This document shows, piece after piece, positions 10,753 through 20,634 of a DNA stretch of 64,000 nt. The notes under the pieces were generated by a model that ran no database searches, was not told the DNA's origin, and worked only from the letters and a program-made list of their open reading frames with translations. The stretch is from Chinchilla lanigera (taxonomy: Eukaryota; Chordata; Mammalia; Rodentia; Chinchillidae): contig NW_004955438.1 of the NCBI RefSeq assembly GCF_000276665.1, positions 15,815,352-15,879,351 of the forward strand, written 5' to 3'. The position numbers were made by a program, and so were the translations under genes. Position 1 is the stretch's first letter. Every line of letters starts with the position of its first letter.

Positions 10753-12129
10753 TGCATTTTTTATTACCTTTGTGAGCCTGGGGTTTTTTAAAATCAGCTT
10801 ATAGAGGTAGAGTTTAGTTCTTGACAACCATTTCTTCTGAAATTTTACAACTTGTAAGTCCCTTTAAACTGCAATTAGTAAGAGAAAAAGGCTTTCTTTC
10901 AGGTCCTCTGGTGAGAGAAATACAAGATTTATTGAGGTCCATTCTCTTAGAAGGTCTTTGAGGTCATGAGACAATTCTTTTTTTTTTTCTTCCATGTTGC
11001 TTATTAAGAGCCATCCCTTTTCTACCAGGAGGTTTAATAGATTCGTGTTTCTCAGGGATGTTTAAGTGTCCCATATGAATTCTAGTAAGATAGGGTGGCA
11101 GATCTTCACTCTTCTGAAAATGTCCAGGCCCTGTATAAAGAGTATAGAAGCTATCCTTCTTTGTGTTTTAGCAGCGCACTCTTCTGAAAGGCTTCCTCCA
11201 GCCAGAACTATCCTCAGCCCTAGTCATGCTTGGCTGAGCTTCTGTGAACATTTTGTCTTCTGTTACACTATGTGGTACCTATATTTGTCTCACTAGAAAA
11301 TAACGGTGTCTTTGAGGATTGCATCCCTAGCATTTGAAAGATAGTATGTGTGTAATTAATATTTATTGGATTAAATGGATTCAATGAAGTGACAGATCTT
11401 TCTTGCACTACGCAGTGGATCAGCAAGGATTGAATTGTGGCATTGTCTTTTGTGCAAGAATTCCTAGAGGGGAGCACAGAAATGTGCCGGAGAAGGAGAT
11501 CCTGGCTGCTTTCCCTGGCAGAGGATTTATTGACTTCTTCATCTGGGTTTAGCTTTAGACCTGGCTCTTGGATAGTCCTGTACTTGTACTGGCCCAGGAA
11601 GCCTGGGTCTTGGTGGCCCCATCCTACCATTAGACCAGATCCAAACTTATCCTCAGCTTCTTCTCCAACCCCGTCTTCTTTGCCCAGTTCTTTAAACAGA
11701 GTTCTGTCTCAACTTCCCTTTGTAATTACATCTTCCTTGAGGGCTGGAGGTGAGCCCTTAACTCATAGCTCTTGTCTGAGCTCCCATTTAATGCTTTCTG
11801 CCGTCTAGACTTACTTCCTTTACCCTAGTCCCCACCAGGTCCTTAGTCCCACAAGGCACATCTGTCTCCTTGTCCTTGAGATGTGTAATGCATTTTCCAG
11901 CCAGCCAGACCTCAGTGCGTCCGTGCTGCACGCTGCTACTTTACTGATAAGGACCAGTGAGTGTCCCCTCCTGCATTTACTACAGATTCCCAGTGTCCTC
12001 ATCTTCTGTTGTTACCTTATGTCAGCTCTCCAGCCAGTTGGGCTCAGCCACCTAGAAAACAGAAGCCAGGAAGAGAGGGAATTTGATACAGTTAACAGGT
12101 AGGAGGAGTTGCCTTTCACCTAGGTCAAG

Positions 12130-12322
12130 GACCAGCAAACTATATTTCTGCAAGACTAATGCCAGTTTTTGCAAAGTTTTATTGGAAGCAGACATGCCCA
12201 CCATGTATATACTGTGGCTGCTTTTATGCTGCAGGGCGGAGCTGAAGAGCTGCAGCTGAGACTGTGATTCAGAAAACCTGAACTATTTACCGTCTGGTTA
12301 CAGAAAGTGTGCTGAACCTCAG
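12130..12322. mobile_element. Old hAT-type DNA-transposon remnant (copy 1)
   Basis: Shared landmarks with the segment at 44025-44225 are AAAGTTTTATTGGAA, CTGTGGCTGCTTTTATGCT and TATTTACCGTCTGG. They correspond to a common mammalian non-autonomous element whose exact Repbase name I will not assert. Confidence 0.55.
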
Positions 12323-12371
12323 CCAAGGTGAAGGCCACCTAAGGACACTAAGCTAGAACCCTTGCACAGAA

Positions 12372-12376
12372 ACACA

Positions 12377-12411
<35 letters not shown>
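12372..12411 (+). repeat. CA dinucleotide microsatellite
   Basis: About 20 CA units are broken by one CATA interruption near 12382-12384. Confidence 0.95.
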
Positions 12412-12415
<4 letters not shown>

Positions 12416-12434
12416 CTGTGGTCTGGGAATTTCA

Positions 12435-12540
12435 TTATTCGTGTTCCCTCATCTGTAAAATGGGGACAATGGCACTTTCTACCTCATAGGGTTGTTAAAA
12501 GACTGCAAAAAAAAAAAAAAGATAATGAAAAATGCAAAAA
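12435..12540 (+). mobile_element. MIR remnant
   Basis: It contains CTCATCTGTAAAATGGGGAC and CTACCTCATAGGGTTGTT, the 3' half of MIR, and ends at an A-run (12509-12522). Confidence 0.75.
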
Positions 12541-12604
12541 AGGGGGGATTAGGGAAATACCTGGTAGTGGTATATACTCTATTATGTTTTTATTCTCATG
12601 TTAA

Positions 12605-12715
12605 AGCCTAGAGAGGGAAGTCTACTTGCCCAAGGTCACACAGCTTGTAAGGGGCAGAAGCAGAACTAGACTCTAGGCTGTCTGACCTCCAAGGACTGTG
12701 CTCCCAGACACCTCT
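12605..12715 (-). mobile_element. MIR remnant
   Basis: It contains TTGCCCAAGGTCACACAGCT followed by an antisense 5' half (GCAGAACTAGACTCTAGG). Confidence 0.7.
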
Positions 12716-12964
12716 CATGTTAACTCCTGTTACCCTACACACGGCCCAAGTGACAGCTGTGAAAGCAAGATGGGGCAGAGAGGTTCCATGTCCCTGGCCC
12801 AAGTGTGGCCAGCACTGATTACTGGCTTGGAGAAGGGCCAAGGCAATGATTCAGTTTCACTTCCCTCATGAAATCCAACTGGTTTCAGCATGTGAACAGA
12901 ACCTTCTGAGATTTCCAAGAGTGGAGTGGTCAAATCTCCAAGTACACAGGCTCCAGTCCAATGA

Positions 12965-13110
12965 CTTTTCATAATGGACATGCCTCTTACTAGTCGGGTG
13001 ACCTTGGACGAGTTATTAAACCTCTTGGCATCTCTGTTTTTCCTTATCTGTAAAATGGAGCTACTGTCCATCTCTCTGGGGGTCATAGGAGGCTCAAACA
13101 GGCAGAGGAC
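12965..13110 (+). mobile_element. MIR remnant
   Basis: It contains GGGTGACCTTGGACGAGTTA and TTATCTGTAAAATGGAGC, the MIR core in sense orientation. Confidence 0.7.
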
Positions 13111-13834
13111 TCTGTTGGTACGTGGGGGAACACACTGGGATCCATGGACTTCTGGGAAGACTGGTGCTACCTTCTGAAGGCCACACAAGGGGACAGCGCA
13201 CAGCTGCAGGCTTATTTGGTTTTTCTTTCAGCCAGTGCTTCAGAATCAAGACCTACAAGATCTATGGGAACCAAAACATGGTCATTAACTGAGAATCTCC
13301 AGTGTCCATTGTATGCCATCTCTTTGCCAGTGTGCCATTCTGCCAGTCACCAGATGTTTCCAGCAAATCTCTTCTCTAGGAGTTTCATTCAGTGAGGCCA
13401 AGTGGATGCAGCAGCTTCAATCTTCAGGTCCAAGTGACAGCAGGTCAAACAAGATTGGACTGGATCAGAGATGATGAGCTATCACCAAGGCTGTCTCATG
13501 AGCTGGGATCTGGAACTAATTGGACACTGCAGATCATTTGTTATACCTCTTTAATCATGTTAATTTGCAAATGTATATTTTGGGCAAACTGGGTGTTTTG
13601 ACATTATTTTGGTGTATGTGCTGCCGAAGTGAGCACTGTTTTGACATGAAGAAGAATGGAGTGGTTCAACTCAATGGAGTAGTACCTAACCACGGTTTTA
13701 TGAAAGTTGAACCCTTTGGGAGATGGCTGAGGTATTATTAGTAAGAAGCTGGCCAGGTCCTTCAGTGCTAACAGCAAGAGGCGAGCTTCTGAAAGGAATT
13801 CAAGAGCAACCACAACAGCCACTGTATACTGAGC

Positions 13835-13985
13835 ATCTGTTCCTTACATATATTATCTTCACTTATTGGCCCTTCCCCAATGTGAGACAGGTGTTTTTAT
13901 CTTCCCAGTTTTGCAGGTGGGTCAGCAGAGGACCAGAGGTTAAGTGCCTTATCTGAGGTCAAGCAACTGGCAATAGTGGCATTAA
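13835..13985 (-). mobile_element. MIR remnant
   Basis: The antisense pattern includes GGACCAGAGGTTAAGTGCC and CAAGCAACTGGCAATAGTGG. Confidence 0.55.
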
Positions 13986-14094
13986 GATTAGAAGACCACT
14001 GGACTCCGCGTCAGAGCCTCACTCAATAAATGTTCTTTTCTCTTTCCTCTTGTTGGTTCCTGGCTCTTTTGGCTAAAGTGTGCCAGGAGCATGG

Positions 14095-14132
14095 GAAATC
14101 TGAGGGCTTTTCTGAAATCTGAGGGCTTTTCT
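14095..14132 (+). repeat. Perfect 19-bp tandem duplication
   Basis: The unit GAAATCTGAGGGCTTTTCT is present twice head to tail (14095-14113 and 14114-14132). Confidence 0.95.
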
Positions 14133-14399
14133 GAGGCAGCTCAATTACATTGGCAACTCTGTTTATTGATTATCTGTCATCAATTTTGATTAAACCAGAG
14201 TTACTTCACCTGCAAAGGTGTTCTCCCCTCTGCTTTGGGAATGAATTCATTTATATGAAAAAAAAACTATTTCATTTAGTTTCCCCTTAATTTAGCAGTT
14301 TTATGTGAAAGAATAAATTTGTATGAATTGAAGATTGTGATGATGAACTCTGTTGGATTTGGGATCTATTAAGAGTTCACTCAGCCCTGAAGAGGTTTG

Positions 14400-14620
14400 C
14401 TGTCATGTATAATCATAGCTCCTGTTTATGAGGGTTTACTGCATGTCATGTATTTTCACTATGTAATGTCATTCCAGCTTCACAATAGTGTGAAGTAAGC
14501 ATTCCTATTATCAACCCCATGTTACAGATGAGGAAATTGAGTCACAGAGAGATGAAATATTTGCAAGAGTCATTCAGTCAGAGATAGAGTAAAACTTGAA
14601 TGTGGATATGTCTCCTCCAA
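14400..14620 (-). mobile_element. MIR remnant
   Basis: It contains TTACAGATGAGGAAATTGAG and the preceding CTATTATCAACCCCATG in antisense MIR order. Confidence 0.65.
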
Positions 14621-15519
14621 AGTCTAGGTTCTACCTATACATAAACTGATAGTTAAATGCTTGGTATAGTCTTTTGCTACTCATCTGACCAACAACGTAA
14701 CTTAAGAGTCTTTTAGATCAGATCAACCCTGGCAGCCTCCTAGCTGACTGGCCACAGTATATTTTGTTTGGTGAGTTTGAATTTATAATTTCTTGTTTGG
14801 ATGTGATACCTGCTGTGGAACACATGGCTCCAGTTTGATTCAGTTCTTACCAGTGGCCTGTCCTCCAAAGCAGAAGAACCAGTCTCAGAGCCTCTAGGCA
14901 GAAATCCTGTGGTGTCTGGGCCAGTTCACAGGCCTAGAACCTTCCATCATGCTGCTGCTGGCCCTGTAGACTGTGAGTCTGCCACATAGTGTAGACCTCC
15001 CATTTCTGGGCCCAAGAAGGGTAGGATTTATCTGGGGTTGCTGGGGGCCATCTGATCCCCACATGGGCTCTCTTATCCCTGGCATCATTCCTGCACCCAA
15101 CCTACCATTGGCCCTGCCTCTGCACATGGTCACTGTCAGCCCACCACCATCCTGGACTGTCTGCTTAGGAAAGTTGAGGTCAGGGTAAGCCTCTGTAATA
15201 CCAGCCATGCCCAGTAGGCCACCCAGGATACTGGTGGGCACCAGGATTTGGTTGTTTTAGGAAGAAAGAGTAGGTTTTTAAATCATGCAACCCAGACAGG
15301 CTCCTGTGGGGGAGTGGAGAAGGGAGCCTCTCAGGGCTGCCTGGCAGACACCCTGATTTCTGCTTCCTGAAGTGGCCACTTGGAAAAGAAAGGAATCAGC
15401 AAGTAATCAAGCATGCAGGACAGAAGCACGCTCCAGGTGAGGACAACCACACTGCCCAGGGAGGGGTGTGAGTGGAGGGGCTGGGGAGACAGCAGGCTGT
15501 GGGCAGCTTCTGCTGCAGA

Positions 15520-15660
15520 GGGGCCCAGGGGTGGAGTTCTGGACTTTCATGCAGCTCTGCTCTCTGATCCCGGGCAAGGTGCTTAATCTCACTGAGTCTC
15601 AGTTCCATCCACTGCAAATGGAGGTGACACTTCCTTGTCCTCTAAAGGAAGGAGTGCCTG
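15520..15660 (+). mobile_element. MIR remnant
   Basis: The order CAGCTCTGCTCTCTGATCC, GGCAAGGTGCTTAATCTCAC, GAGTCTCAGTTCCATCC is a sense-strand MIR. Confidence 0.6.
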
Positions 15661-16867
15661 ACGGGTTCAGCACCAGTAAGAACAGGGTGAGCTTTCTCAG
15701 AGCGTCGCCTGCCCTATGTGCCTGGCTATGCTGTGAGTGCCTGGCATCCAAGCAGCCATTTAGCTAAAACCATGATGCCATGCAACAGCTGGTGTTTTGC
15801 TGAAATGAAATCACAGCTTGCCATGGGCATTTGGCTCCTGCTCTTTTCAGGGTGGTGTTCCCATGCTGCTGCGTTTTCATGTGGTGATTCAAGTCTCCCC
15901 CAGCGCTTCTGAGCCTGAATGAGCAACTGGGAAATCCTCCTCCATATGGCGCATTCTGTCAGCGTTTGGACTTCACTTGGTGTGAGCACATCATTGTGTC
16001 TGTGATGGGGATGATATTCTGGGAATAATAAATGGATATGTTTTTTTATTTTTCTCCAGGAAATCATGTGCCCTAGTCTGTTCCATGGACAGTGCCGGGC
16101 AGGAGGAGGCTAGGAAAGTTCTGGTCACACAAGATGAGGGAGCAGAGAGCCCACTTCTTTTGGACCCTCGTGGATTGTTGGCAAAACAAAAAGGGAGAAG
16201 GGTAGGGTAGGGCTGGGAGGCCAGATGGGCATGTCTGAATTTTCCCTCTTGAGGACATGGTACAAGTGCACAGGTGGAAATAAACCTGGGAGTCCTGGGA
16301 GATGGTGTCGCATAAACTTCCAGAAGTGTGTCCACATCCTTGTGCAGAGCCTGGAAGTCCCCAGGGGTCTGGTGCTGAGAAACAGGAAATTGGGCAGAGG
16401 CTACAGTCAAGAGGACAAGACTGCCACAGCTGGACATTTGCAGTGGGAGCAGTGGGGCTTACCCAGTGACACTAGAAGGCCAGAAGGGCACACGCGCAGC
16501 CCACGGTCACTTATCCAAGAAACATCCCATGACAGCTCTTCTGCAGCAAAGACCTGAGAGGACCCCAAACATACCGTGTGGCTGAGACCAGCTTCCCTGT
16601 TCCAGACACAATGGATACACATAGGTGCTTCCTAGAGGGCAGCAGTTCCAGGGAAGATACCGGAAGACAGAGTATTTGTCCACAGGAAACTGAATCATCC
16701 AAAGGACACCAGTGAAATGAGAAAGGGATAAACACGATCTCCCTGCAGAGTTCAGTGTTTCTACCCCTCCACCCCCACCCAGTGCACACACCCAAGGAGG
16801 TGGGGACTCCTGACAATTGTACGAAATAAAATGTTATATTCCTTATTGTATTAAATTTGTAATCCAC

Positions 16868-17000
16868 TATTAATTACTTAATTTAACAAATACTTCCTGT
16901 GCCAGGTGTGTTTGGAGATTTGGTGATGAATGCGACTGAAAGTTGGAGGAGGCCTCTGTTCTCACGCACCTTGTATTCTAACAGGAAGAGAAAGGCAGCA
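16868..17000 (-). mobile_element. L2 3'-end remnant
   Basis: It reads like the antisense of the L2 tail: ACAAATACTTCCTGTGCCAG, then GCACCTTGTATTCTAACAGG. Confidence 0.5.
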
Positions 17001-17149
17001 AGCACACACACAGACCAACAATTACTCTTAGTGATGAGAAGTGCTGAGTTGAGAACAAACCAACATGACAGAATAGAGATGACTCGGGATACTCAGAGAG
17101 GGCCACAAGGTGGTGGGGGGGGGGGAGGAGACAGCCGGGGTTGGTCCCT

Positions 17150-17250
17150 GCCTCCATTTTACAGATGAGGAAACCAAGGATCCAAGAGGGGAAGAGCCTT
17201 GCCAGAAGTCATATACTAAGTGATCTGTATCAGGTCTGGGAATCCCTAAT
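17150..17250 (-). mobile_element. MIR remnant
   Basis: TTTTACAGATGAGGAAACCA and the following GCCTTGCCAGAAGTCA are antisense MIR landmarks. Confidence 0.6.
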
Positions 17251-17384
17251 GTGGCTCCCAGGGTCCAGGAAGTCTGCATCTCCTGTCTGCTTCCCGGGGC
17301 CTGGGAAGATAACTGGGCAGAGATCTGGATGGAGTAGGCATTTGAATTCTGAGAGCCTGTCTGAGTTGGAAGACCTGGGAACTT

Positions 17385-17515
17385 GTAGCCACACAGGGCT
17401 AGGAGTGAGCTACAGCTCTGCCATTTATGACTTCTCTGCCCCTTGGTAATCTCTGAACATCTCCAGACCTTGGTCCACTCTCTGTAAAATAGAGGCTTTC
17501 CTCCTGCCTCCTGGG
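17385..17515 (+). mobile_element. MIR remnant
   Basis: CAGCTCTGCCATTTATGAC, TCTCTGAACATCTCCAG and CTCTGTAAAATAGAGGC follow the MIR order. Confidence 0.6.
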
Positions 17516-18704
17516 CTCTGGAAAGAGGTCAAAAAGTAAAGGGGGTCCCTTCATCTCCACAGTGCTGTCACCTTCTCTGCACATAGTACGGATCCACTGC
17601 CACCCCCAACCTGATCCTGTTTCCCTCTGTATCCCCAGGGCACTGCCTGGGTTCCCAGTGGATACCTAGGGTAGAGGTTGGCAAAGGGTCTCAGGGGTCA
17701 ACAGCAGAAGATAATGTGATGGAAAATGCCACAGGAGAGGGCAAAAAACGGTGCACTACTCTTGCGAGCTGTCAGTGCTGCCTGGGTAAGGGGGTGTCAC
17801 TCAGCTCTGTGCATGTGTGGGTGTGTGTTCTGTGTGCTCAGGGGGGAGGCAGCCCCTAAAGGGACCTGATGGCAGATAAGAGATGGCCATGCAGAGACTG
17901 GAGGGAGAGGTAAGCCAAGGAGAGGAGAGGGAGAGGAGGCAAGCCGGCTGGGCAGTAGGGGCTGGAGCAGGTGAGGGATGGGGCTAGACAGGGCAGAAGG
18001 GCCCTGGGCAGCCAAGGATGGGACCCCAGCAGCCAGTGGGTGGGCTGGAGGGAGCTCAGGACCAGAGTTGTTGAGAGGAGCTGGTGAAAGCCTGGGGCAG
18101 GTGGTATGGGGAAGAAGTGTGAGAGGCGGGGGTGGGATTAGAGTGTGCATTGGAGGCCAAGGCAGAGGACCCACCAAACTGGAGAAGCCAAGATCGCTGA
18201 TGTTTCTGCATGGGACCTTGGTGGGGGAAGCTCAGCCCTGCGCTCAGCATGACACCTGGCAGGCAGCAGATTTTCGTATTTAGGAACTGATTGAATGAAC
18301 AAACCGATGATAGAGACCTGAAGCCAGGAACCCAGGGACACCTGTTCAGGAGAGCTCAGGGAGAGGGAGAAGGTGGGGCTTGGGGTAGGTCATTCCACCA
18401 GCAGGGAGGACAGAAAAAGTCCTGGCAGTCTGGGACCTACCAGATAGAGGTGCCCGGAGCCCGGGATGCTCTTTGTGTGCAGATGGAGTCAGGGCACTTG
18501 CCACATGTAGTGGCATTCCTCGGATTCTTTCTGAGAGCTGAGTGTGGTAGAGGCAGGGGAGCAGGAAGGCACTCAGTGCTACGGGACAGGGTGTGGGAGT
18601 GGTGGAAGTGGACACAGGTGATCCAGTGGGCTGGGTCACTAGCTGGGTAGGGTGGATGTGCAAAGGTGAGCTGCCCTCATCTGGGACCCAGGGCCTGGGC
18701 TCTC

Positions 18705-18749
18705 AGGACAGGACAGGACAGGACAGGACAGGACAGGACAGGACAGGAC
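18705..18749 (+). repeat. AGGAC pentanucleotide array, 9 perfect copies
   Basis: The 45-bp array is uninterrupted and made of the 5-bp unit AGGAC. Its perfection suggests recent expansion and likely polymorphism. Confidence 0.97.
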
Positions 18750-19489
18750 CATTTTCTGTGCTGCAGCACAGCTCAGAGGGGCATAGGGTGCAGCATCTGA
18801 GAGGGAGGAAGGAAGAGCAACCCTGCCACTGCCACCCATGAGTGCCAGGCACGACTCTACAAGGGCTCTGGGTGCCAGGCAGGGTGGCCTGTGTGTCCCA
18901 CTGCCTCTCGCATCTTGCTGGTGGCTGCAGGAGCACAGAGGACGACATGGGGTTGCCAAGCGGTGGAGCAGTGTGCCATTGGTTGCCTGTAACCGGAACA
19001 AGTGGCCAAAGGCCCCAGAGAGAGGTAGGGAGAGAAAAGTGCCACCTAGGAGAGGTCTGCAGCTGTGGCTCTGATGGCTCCAGGTGTGCGTGTGGGGGTC
19101 CTCTTCACCCCTTCCAAGCGGGCAGCTCACAGAGGCCAGGGTGGTGGGAGGGACAATACTGAGAAGGATGCCTTGGGGCTCTGGGCGGGAACTTCCACGT
19201 GTCCCCTCACTGCCCTGATGCCTGGGATGCAGGCCCTCAGACAGGTGCTTGCCCTGAGCTGATCTTCCCTACCTCTGCCAAGCTATGAGACTTGGGACAA
19301 GCTGGGGAGGTACTGGGCCCCACCTCTGGGAAGCACCCTCACAATCAACTGTCACAGAGCCCATTCTGAAGTTGCAGGGAACCCAGGTAAGGTTGATCTG
19401 GTCAGTAGTACCCACCATGAGGAGACAGTCCGGTATGGGGTCCCTTCAGTTGTGGCCAGAAGCCATTGCTAAACCCAGCCCCATTCCTG

Positions 19490-19590
19490 TTTGCTAGTAT
19501 CCGCGTGACCTTGATCACTGCATCTCTCTCCAGTCTGTTCCTTTGTCCTGAAGATGGGGGTCACAGTACTGTGGAGCACCTGTTTTCCCA
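19490..19590 (+). mobile_element. MIR remnant
   Basis: CGTGACCTTGATCACTGC and GTCTGTTCCTTTGTCCTG follow the MIR core order, with substantial decay. Confidence 0.4.
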
Positions 19591-19674
19591 CCCTGCCTAC
19601 ATCCCTCCCAGCCCATTCAAGAGGATCTGCTTCCCCTAGAAGTGCTGGGAAGCACAGTTGCTTTGGTAAGGCTT

Positions 19675-19724
19675 AACCTGGTGGTGAGGCCTACCTGGTG
19701 GTGAGGCTTACCTGGTGGTGAGGC
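19675..19724 (+). repeat. 16-bp tandem repeat, three copies
   Basis: The unit ACCTGGTGGTGAGGCY is repeated three times with single-base changes. Confidence 0.85.
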
Positions 19725-20304
19725 TGGAAGAAGTAAATAGGCTCCCACAGTGCTCCTGCTCCACTTTCTCCAGGGGACAGGTGAGCCCTGTGTTCGTGTT
19801 TTTACCTGAGTGTGCAGGGGAGGCCATGATGCTGTAAGAGGACTTCCAGACAGAGACGAACACAGGAGAAGACCGACACAGGCCACCTCCATTTGCCCCA
19901 CCAGGAGATCCAGCTGATTTCTGCTCCCTAGGATTCCCATGAGTATTTGTCAGAGGAGGGTGACTGGCTTCTTCCAACTGCCTGGGACTTTTCCTTCTTT
20001 TAGCGCCAACCATCTTGGATTCATGAGAATCTCTCAGGCCCAGGCATGCTGGGAAGGTTGGTCAGCCTATTCTCTGTTTTCTCCAGGATCAAGGTGGTAG
20101 TAGAGAGGAGGGATGAGGGACAGGACTGGTCTTAGAAATCCTCATAAATACCAACCTTGGGTGATAGAGCAGGAATGCATGTAAGGTCCCCAGCCCTACC
20201 CAGGCAAGACCTTCATGGAAGAGCCTCTGCCATCCCTGTCTCCCCTCCCCTTACCACCCTGAACCTACTACAAGTGACAATGGACAGCATCTTTTAAGTA
20301 TATT

Positions 20305-20310
20305 TTTATT
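20305..20310 (-). terminator. Probable PRIMA1 polyadenylation signal (AATAAA)
   Basis: On the minus strand a canonical AATAAA lies in A/T-rich sequence. GT-rich sequence (TGTCCATTGTCACTTGTAG) follows at about 20268-20286. Cleavage would then fall near 20285-20295. Confidence 0.6.
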
Positions 20311-20626
20311 GAAAATAAAAAAGTCATGGTGCTTCTTTCCTCCTAAGGAGCATACAGCGCACCCCCCAAGGCTGCCAATCCTGCCTCCTGTACAGAAGTC
20401 TCAGCATAAAATTGACATTAATGGCTCATTGGTGGACGAGGTGGCATAGACAGGTGTATTTGTCCATTGAGACAGAATGCCTAGGAACAAGAGACATCGT
20501 CCCCATACACATGGCACATCACTAAGAAGGCGGAGTTTGGGGTATTTACATTCATGCATTACATGTCTCACACTACCTCGGCTGTTGAGATCATACTTTG
20601 TACAGATGCAGAGAGTATAGTAATTA

Positions 20627-20634
20627 TATATACA
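20627..20634 (-). promoter_or_regulatory. Candidate Pumilio response element in PRIMA1 3' UTR
   Basis: The minus strand reads TGTATATA, which fits the UGUANAUA consensus bound by Pumilio proteins. It sits in an AU-rich part of the 3' UTR about 330 nt before the polyadenylation signal. An 8-mer in AT-rich DNA can occur by chance. Confidence 0.35.

Larger units (their letters stand above)
1..10775 (+). other. UNC79: UNC79 gene, 3' end (partial)
   Basis: This is the span assigned to the 3' end of UNC79. The visible parts are the last two coding exons (7920-7961 and 9585-9785) and the 3' UTR. Everything upstream of 7920 is read as intron because I could not recognise another exon there. The joined C-terminal 80 residues read in one frame across a phase-0 junction and match what I remember of the conserved mammalian UNC79 end. 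UNC79 is a large cytoplasmic-side auxiliary subunit that works with UNC80 and the NALCN channel to set resting sodium leak in neurons. The next gene, PRIMA1, converges on it from the opposite strand, as in human 14q32. The left boundary is only the edge of the window. Confidence 0.85.
9786..10775 (+). other. UNC79: UNC79 3' UTR
   Basis: AT-rich sequence continues from the UNC79 stop codon with no repeat that I recognise. This fits a conserved 3' UTR of about 1 kb. It contains an A-rich run near 10060-10076. The end is placed just past the ATTAAA at 10747-10752, which is an inference. Earlier AATAAA hexamers at 10140 and 10201 could give shorter isoforms. Confidence 0.6.
10776..20284. other. 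Intergenic spacer between converging UNC79 and PRIMA1
   Basis: This is about 9.5 kb between the two 3' ends. It contains a CA repeat, at least nine MIR remnants, an L2 remnant, an hAT-like fossil, an AGGAC pentamer array and a 19-bp tandem duplication, all listed separately. I see no splice-bounded coding exon or RNA gene. Stretches such as 10776-12130, 15660-16860 and 17520-18700 look like unremarkable unique sequence. Confidence 0.6.

Noticed and set aside
17108..17128. G-rich run as an antisense proline-rich exon
   Set aside because: It lies outside PRIMA1, beyond its 3' end, and has no splice borders.
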